Of a stretch of 64,000 nucleotides of DNA, positions 58,216 through 64,000 are shown one piece after another. Made by a program: the position numbers and the translations under genes. This stretch comes from Nicotiana tabacum (lineage: Eukaryota > Streptophyta > Magnoliopsida > Solanales > Solanaceae), in assembly GCF_000715075.1 (NCBI RefSeq), contig NC_134096.1, forward strand, positions 70,437,026 through 70,501,025. Direction: 5' to 3'. The notes under the pieces were generated by a model. The model searched no databases and was not told where the DNA came from. It saw nothing but the letters and a program-made list of their open reading frames with translations. Within the stretch, counting starts at the first letter, position 1; each line of letters opens with the position of its first letter.

Positions 58216-59042
58216 TCACAGTCATTACCACAAAGAAATAGTGCGGTGAGGTATTCTGCTGCTACTTATTTGAGATTGCTAGATATCATGTCTGTACGTA
58301 ATTTCGTTTAAGAAATAAATGATTATTTGAGTTGAGGAGCATTTTAGGATCGAAATAATCATGTACGGTGAGAAAGTTAACAAAATTATTTTGATGATAA
58401 AATCAAAAGACAAAAGAGAAACATGTCATAGGAAATATAAAAACCTATGGTGATTCGGTTAATTGACATATATTTACGAAAAAATTTACAAAAAATATCA
58501 AAAAAAATTAACGTCGCAAATTTCACTATTAAAGAGGTTCAACTCACACAAGCAGCAGATGAAGCCGAGCCTGTATCTCACAAATTCTTTCCCGGTATGT
58601 AACTCTGAGAGTCTACATAGCGGATATGAAAAGGAATGAGTTAATTAATTCATGGAAATTCAGTATCATTTTCTCATGATCTTTTTTCCCATAAAGAAAA
58701 ATACGAAAATATATACTTTTCTTTTTAAAAAAAATTAATTATAATAAATATGTTGCTCTTCCTCTCCGGAAAAAAGATAAAACCCAAATATTGTTAAAAA
58801 ATCAGGTGAACTACCCACTATCCAATTCTTTCTTTTCTGATTCTCTTTATGCATAATTACATATATAGGAAAAAAAAAAAAAAACAAGTGACTAATGAAT
58901 AGAGAATCTTCTTGGATTTGGTCAGATTCGAAAGGAAAAAAAGAACAAATTGAAATAGTATCTATTGCTATTATGGAAACCGCAAACACGGCAACGCGGC
59001 TACCTCAATGCCCGCTACTACATTGTTAATACAATAGAAAAT

Positions 59043-59125
59043 GCATCCAGTTTTCCTAAATTTTTCTTGTGCATCCAGTTTTCCTAAATTTTTCTTGTGC
59101 ATCCAGTTTTCCTAAATTTTTCTTG
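59043..59125 (+). repeat. 28-bp tandem repeat, three copies
   Basis: Unit GCATCCAGTTTTCCTAAATT plus TTTCTTGT, at 59043-59070, 59071-59098 and 59099-59125 (last base lost). The copies are identical, so recent expansion is likely. It is about 500 bases upstream of the gene. Confidence 0.9.
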
Positions 59126-59547
59126 CTTCTATTCTATCCCTGCATATTCTACTTTTATATTTATAAGTCCTTTTCTTATATTGTTATATGAGTTTAAATT
59201 CCATATATTGGCCATGTAACAATAATCTATACTATCATATTGCTTAAAAAGTAATTACAACTAACTCTATTTAATAAGCATTACAACTAACAATGACAAC
59301 TAACTTTTTGTCAAACACCCTCTCCCACACCACCCCGAATCCCACCTCACCCAGCGAATAGTCTCCTCGCTTTTTTTTATAACAATGTAATATGTCACGC
59401 CCTTAATTTATAACATTCCTAGAGCTGAACTGGTCCAAAACAAAAGAAGACATGACTAGCACATTCGTTTCAATAGACTCTTCTTCATAACTCTTAACTC
59501 CCTAAGATAACATTTATTCCTTGCACGTAAAACATAAAACCCATCTT

Positions 59548-59557
59548 ATATAAATAC
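59548..59557 (+). promoter_or_regulatory. TATA box of the pectin methylesterase gene
   Basis: TATATAAATA about 80 bases before the ATG, followed by a pyrimidine-rich TACTTCCCTTTCC and an A-rich 5' leader. This spacing fits transcription starting near 59580. Confidence 0.7.
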
Positions 59558-59626
59558 TTCCCTTTCCAATTCCCTTATCAAGGAAAAAAAAACAAAAAGG
59601 AGAAGGGAAAAACAAATACTCAAAAA

Positions 59627-62343
59627 ATGGCCCTTTCTAATGAAAATGATCAAGAAAGTGTGGCTGCTCGCAAAAAAACAATCAAGAGAATCAGTATTAT
59701 TGCCATTTCTTCCATAGTTCTCGTTGGTTGTATTGTGGCTGCTGTAGTTGGAATAACTCTTGGCAAAAATAATGGGAATTCAGGCAACCAATCCAAGTCT
59801 TTTTCCACAGCTATCAAAGCTATTTGTGACATAACCTTATATCCTCAATCTTGTTACAATAGTCTTGGTCCTCTAGCCAAATCAAACAACCTTAAACCTC
59901 AAGATATTTACAAATTATCCGTCCAAGTTGCTATCGACGAATTGTCAAGAACTTCAGATGACTTCTTCAATATGCCAGAATTGAAGAATATTTCTGACCC
60001 TATGGCTGTTAAGGCCTTAGGAAGTTGTCATGAACTTATTTCACTTTCACTAGATAGCCTGAATGAATCTCTTTCGATCCCAAACAAGTCATTTTCCGAG
60101 GCATTTTCTGATCTCAAAACAAGGCTAAGTGCAGCTGGAACTTACCAACAAACATGCATTGATGGTTTTGGGAATGTTACTTATGCTTTTGCTAGTATTG
60201 CTTCCCATAATTTTAAGAATTCGGGCGAATATACTAGTAACAGTTTGGCTATTATTGATAACATTGATCAATCAATTCAGAATTCAATTGATTCAATGGA
60301 TTCCTTGGGTGGAATCGGGAGAAGACGTCGTTTGATGAATTTTGATGGAGATTTTCCAAGCTGGATGGGTTCGAATGATAGGAAATTGCTTCAATCTTCA
60401 AAAGGAAAAAATTCGACCAAAGTGGATGTTGTGGTGGCTAAAGATGGCTCTGGGGATTTTATTACTATTAGTAAGGCTCTTAAGGCTGTACCTGAGAAGA
60501 GTAACAAGAGGTTTGTGATTTATGTGAAAAAGGGTGTTTATGTTGAGAATGTTAGGGTTGAGAAGAAGAAATGGAATGTAATGATGATTGGTGATGGCAT
60601 GGATGCAACCATTGTATCTGGCTCTCTCAACTTTGTAGATGGCACTCCCACTTTTCAAACTGCAACTTTTGGTAAGTTTCTTGGTCCAAATTTTGCATGA
60701 AACATATATATTGGCAAGGTTGATACAATTTTTTAAATCCTAGGCTACATGCATGCAAGTTAATTATTGAATGCACGAAGGTTTCATATCGTTATTAGAA
60801 CAATAGGACTCTTTGTCTATACATCTCTTGTTATGCACCTCGGAGCTTCATTTACTGAGTTGTCACTCGCATGGTTTGAATTTTTTTTATTTATTTATTT
60901 TGTTGCTACGCACCCCCCTTCGACTACAATTATATTTTAAAGAAATTTAACTATAGAAATAGGGAGAGTTGAATACAACAAGCACCCGTTGTTGTAAAGG
61001 TGCGTAACATTTATTTTTTTGGGCACATATAAATTATGTTCTATATAGATTCAAGCCGTAGAAACATCTTCTAGCAGAAATGTAGGGTAAGGTTACGTAT
61101 AACAGACCCTTGTGGTCTAGCCCTTGCCCGGACCCCGTGCATAGCGGGAGCTTAGTACACTAGGCTATCCTTTATAGGTTGAACAAGTATTTGATGCAAA
61201 AATTGCAGAATTGAGGATTCATGCTCATATAGCATGTTGAGTCCCACATCGGAAGGAAAAATATAAATGAGTTTCCTTATATGGCCTTACGCAATTCTCA
61301 CCTCATGAACTAGTTTTTGGGGTTTAGTTAAGTTTAAGATCTATTTCTTTATTGTAGTATCATATATCAAAGGTTCATCCTAATTTACTTGATGATTGCC
61401 CCACAATACTGTCAACGTCAACGGTCTAAATGTCCAGTCATGGGCGTGCAAAGGAGTGTGAGTCCCATATATAAATTGGGGGAGGGGGAGGGGGAGGGGG
61501 GGTCTCCTTATTTAGTCTTTGACAGTTCTAACCTCATAATCTAGCTTTTGATGTCGAGGTTCAATGTCCATTTATTTGTCATGTAGACCCCAACTTATTT
61601 GGGACTAGGGCGTACTTGTTATATTTAAGTCTAATTGTTTTTTCCATTTTTCTTCCTACGCAGCTGTGTTTGGCAAGGGATTCATAGCTCGTGACATGGG
61701 GTTCCGCAACACAGCAGGTGCAGCTAAGCATCAAGCCGTGGCTCTAATGTCAACTGCTGATCTCTCTGTCTTTTACCGCTGCAAATTCGACGCTTACCAA
61801 GACACACTATACCCACACTCCAATCGCCAATTCTACAGAGAATGCAGAATCTATGGCACAGTTGACTTCATATTTGGTAATTCAGCAGTTGTGTTCCAAA
61901 ACTGTCACATACTTCCCAAGAAACCAATGCCTGGTCAAAAGAATACCATCACGGCTCAAGGCAAGATCGACCCCAATCAAAACACTGGCATTTCTATTCA
62001 AAATTGCACAATTTGGCCCTCAGCAAATCTCACTGGAGTTAGTACTTTCTTGGGTAGGCCATGGAAAAACTTTTCAACAACCGTTATTATGCATACAACA
62101 ATGGCCAGCTTTATTGATCCTACAGGGTGGTTACCTTGGGTGGGTACTACAGCACCAGATACTATTTTCTATGCTGAATATAGAAACTTCGGACCTGGGG
62201 CTGTGACTAAAAATAGAGTCAACTGGAAAGGATTGAAATTGAATATTACTAGTAAAGAAGCTAGCAAGTTTTCTGTTCAGAAATTCATTCAAGGTGACAA
62301 ATGGCTCCCGTCAACCGGAGTGAGTTTCAAAAAGGATATCTGA
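59627..62343 (+). CDS. Pectin methylesterase with inhibitor-like pro-domain (type II)
   Basis: Two exons, 59627-60671 and 61664-62343, joined by GT-AG splicing inside an Ala codon, give 574 residues. Residues 22-46 are hydrophobic (signal anchor). Residues 58-215 form the inhibitor-like domain with four Cys (67, 76, 134, 177). GRRRRLM (231-237) and DRKLLQ (251-256) are basic processing sites before the mature enzyme. The enzyme removes methyl esters from homogalacturonan in the cell wall. Motifs: GVYVENV, QAVAL (Gln 372), YQDTL (Gln 394, Asp 395), DFIFG (Asp 416), LGRPW (Arg 480, Trp 482); all expected catalytic residues are present. The ATG context AAAATGGC is good. It is the only gene here that looks functional. 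Expression site cannot be told from the sequence. Confidence 0.95.
61047..61175 (+). mobile_element. SINE fragment, tobacco TS-like
   Basis: TTCAAGCCGTAGAAACATC, then GTAGGGTAAGGTTACGTA, ACAGACCCTTGTGGTC, CCCTTGCCCGGACCC and CATAGCGGGAGCTTAGTACAC follow each other as in the body of Solanaceae tRNA-derived SINEs. The 5' tRNA-like head with the A box is missing, so it is truncated. The assignment to the TS family is from memory of the motif order. Confidence 0.65.
61236..61372 (+). repeat. Dispersed repeat with an AGTCCCACATCGG motif
   Basis: GTTGAGTCCCACATCGGAAGG, CTCCTTATATGG-like (here TTTCCTTATATGGCC), and CTCACCTCATGAACTAG TTTTTGGGG occur in the order of a widespread plant repeat. RTCCCACATCG is also the upstream element of plant snRNA promoters, but no snRNA or TATA at the expected distance is seen. 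A degenerate second copy follows at about 61455-61560, and CCCAACTTATTTGGGACTAGGGCGTA (61589-61614) resembles a SINE 3' end. Confidence 0.45.
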
Positions 62344-63130
62344 GTCAAATAAATCATTTTTTTTCTCCACCTACAAGGTTAATTTTTGTTTTTTGTTATT
62401 GGTGTTACTTGTGGAGCTCTAAGAGCCAAAGAATATGTTATACACTCTAGGGGTTAAGACCCTTAATTGTTTTGTTACATTTGAAATTATAAAGTTTAAT
62501 GTCATTCTTTCTCTATCAATTTGACTTTACAAACCATTACTTTAATATTTTCTTTTACTATATAGTTATCGTAAGTTAAATTAATATCTTTTATGTTGTA
62601 TCCATACTATACAGTGTAACAAAAAGTACTTTTTATATAATATTGAATGTCTAAAACTATAAACTTTTTTAAAAAATTAATGGGGAGTAAAATTCTGTTG
62701 AAAATTTACTCTATGTATAACTTAATTAATTAACGTGGAAATGCATTTCAATTTCTTAACTCTTTATTTTTTTTCTTTGTTCTTCCATTAGATCTGGTCA
62801 ATTTTCTTCTACTGTAAATAATATTGATTGGGTCGTATTATATTTTAGTTAGTCCTTTTTCAAATATTCGGACGCGGTTATAACTCGTAAGCATGAATCA
62901 AAACAAAAAATATTCCTATTTAACTCGCCAAAATTTGGAACTTTCAAGCTGACCTATTTGTGGTAATTATCAATGAGTAAATTAAAAACTAACTGAAAGT
63001 CTGGGATGTTTCATGCGCTGCAACTAAAGATTTTGGGGCAACTTAATATGTCAACATTCTGCTAGAAAAAATAGGTTGTTTCACTTGCTTAGGCAAACAC
63101 TGATCTTTTAGACCTTTTCCTTTTTTAAAA
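62344..63130 (+). other. 3' flank of the pectin methylesterase gene
   Basis: The stop is followed by CAAATAAATC (62347) and AATTATAAAG (about 62485), either of which may guide polyadenylation. 62505-62940 contains the segment that resembles 57950-58215. No other gene signal. Confidence 0.55.
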
Positions 63131-64000
63131 AAAAAAAGAAATTTATTATGTCAGGCCCATTTTCTGAACAAGTCGCGACTGATACCCGATCACTAAATTC
63201 GACCGAGTGAACTATTTATGCTTATCAAAACTATTATAACTTCAAACTTTTTATGCAACAAGGCAATATTTTAATCAAATACTTTTAGATAATTTGAATA
63301 TCTAAAGTAAATCAACTCCAAAACTTTATTCGTAGTAACTACTAAAATACTACAAAGTTATTATCAAAAACACTTGAATCTTAACCCACCGACCGTGTCT
63401 ATGAAGCCTCTACTGATAAACTGACGCACTGCTCGGGACATGAGATTTCCTGGCTAGTTCTCCAAGTAAACAAAGAAATAGCTAAATAATGACGACTCAA
63501 AGGAATACTCCACGAACAAAAGCGTAGCTCACCAATAGCACTGGAAGTGAGGGAAGTCCTAACTTATAGCCTGCTCGCCTGCAAAACCGGTTCTTACGTT
63601 GTACCGCATACCAACGCAGGTTCCCAAAAGAGAACGTCAGTACCATCCATTGTACTTAGTGAGTCTCAATGACAGAGGACGAAACTTTCATAAAATATAC
63701 ATTGCAAGCAAAGATTTTAAATGCATGAAAAACATAAAGCTTCTAGGAACAATTCTAAAATAATTGCATAACGGCAGTTCATGAACATTCTAAAAGAAAT
63801 TCTTTTCTTTTTCTTTTTTATCAAAAAAAAATACTTCACTTTATGCTTCGGGAATTCCAACTATCCTGACTTATTTCTGTCTCAGTCACCATGTGATCGG
63901 CATGGGTTCGATCCCAACCTGATCGAATAGTCTCAATCCCCGAGGTGCCACTCGCTTCATGGTTCTCGGCGCTCATATGTCATACCTTAGCGTGGCTAGA
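63130..64000 (-). repeat. Possible LTR fragment at the right edge
   Basis: Base composition and phrases such as GTGAGTCTCAATGACAGAGG and GGGTTCGATCCCAACC read like part of a long gypsy LTR on the minus strand, but no end, repeat copy or coding part is inside the window to prove it. Confidence 0.3.

Larger units (their letters stand above)
56726..59540. other. Intergenic DNA upstream of the pectin methylesterase gene
   Basis: AT-rich, with stop codons in all frames and no protein I recognise. It contains a short (TA)n at about 57579-57603, a segment resembling the 3' flank of the gene (57950-58215), and a 28-base tandem triplicate (59043-59125). The remaining chromovirus LTR sequence expected right of the Tat element could not be identified. 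Confidence 0.6.
60672..61663 (+). other. Intron of the pectin methylesterase gene
   Basis: 992 bp, GTAAGT donor and TTCCTACGCAG acceptor. The position, just after the ATF of the QTATF motif, is a usual intron site in this gene family. It carries a SINE fragment and a repeat with an AGTCCCACATCGG motif, plus a G-rich run (61481-61502). Confidence 0.9.

Noticed and set aside
61236..61260. snRNA gene promoter (AGTCCCACATCGG)
   Set aside because: No TATA at the expected spacing and no snRNA sequence follow; the motif is part of a dispersed repeat.

Overview
The window reads as plant nuclear DNA from a Solanaceae species, most likely a tobacco relative (Nicotiana). The reasons are inference from sequence character: a one-intron pectin methylesterase gene, a solanaceous-type SINE fragment in its intron, gypsy and copia elements of the usual plant lineages, and endogenous pararetrovirus (Caulimoviridae) copies with the plant tRNA-iMet primer-binding site. 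No bacterial genes, tRNA, rRNA or CRISPR array were seen. Only about 3 kb near the right end (59.6-62.3 kb) is an apparently intact host gene; almost everything left of 56.7 kb is transposable-element or viral sequence.

Left block (1-16.0 kb): a partial LTR on the minus strand (1-2392) abuts a decayed minus-strand Ty3/gypsy chromovirus-type element. That element is broken by a copia deletion derivative (3100-5635, TSD GGACC) and by an unclassified repeat that itself carries a minus-strand copia element (8640-14123). The chromovirus gag, primer site and LTR end lie at 14.9-16.0 kb.

Central block (16.0-56.7 kb): nested insertions, each resolved by its ends and usually by target-site duplications. 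A Tat-lineage gypsy element (16014-56725) has its 5' LTR split by a solo LTR (16130-48145, TSD AAAAA). That LTR is split by a Tekay/Del-type chromovirus (16316-45049, TSD TGTCG/TGCCG). The 5' LTR of the chromovirus is split by a 20.6 kb hAT transposon (16979-37562, 8-bp TSD GTTTCGGG). The hAT carries a transposase pseudogene (34.4-36.9 kb) and three endogenous pararetrovirus segments set in AT-rich DNA. Segment A (17.9-26.0 kb) is one nearly complete genome length, B (26.5-29.6 kb) is a 3' part, and C (29.6-33.8 kb, inverted) is a circularly permuted genome with a large internal deletion. The nesting gives a relative order of events: chromovirus, Tat, solo-LTR element, Tekay, hAT, virus.

The viral genome has two ORFs joined by a TAATG stop/start overlap. 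ORF1 is a 30K-type movement protein. ORF2 is a polyprotein with coat region, CCHC finger, aspartic protease, reverse transcriptase and RNase H, followed by a roughly 440-residue C-terminal extension that I do not recognise. A non-coding region follows with an array of ACAGT-N6-ACTGT palindromes, a TATA box, a poly(A) signal and a leader ending at the primer site. All copies are broken.

Right block (56.7-64.0 kb): intergenic DNA, a pectin methylesterase gene with an N-terminal inhibitor-like domain (two exons, 574 residues), and flanking DNA. Similar segments on both sides of the gene suggest an old local duplication. The last 0.9 kb may be another LTR fragment.
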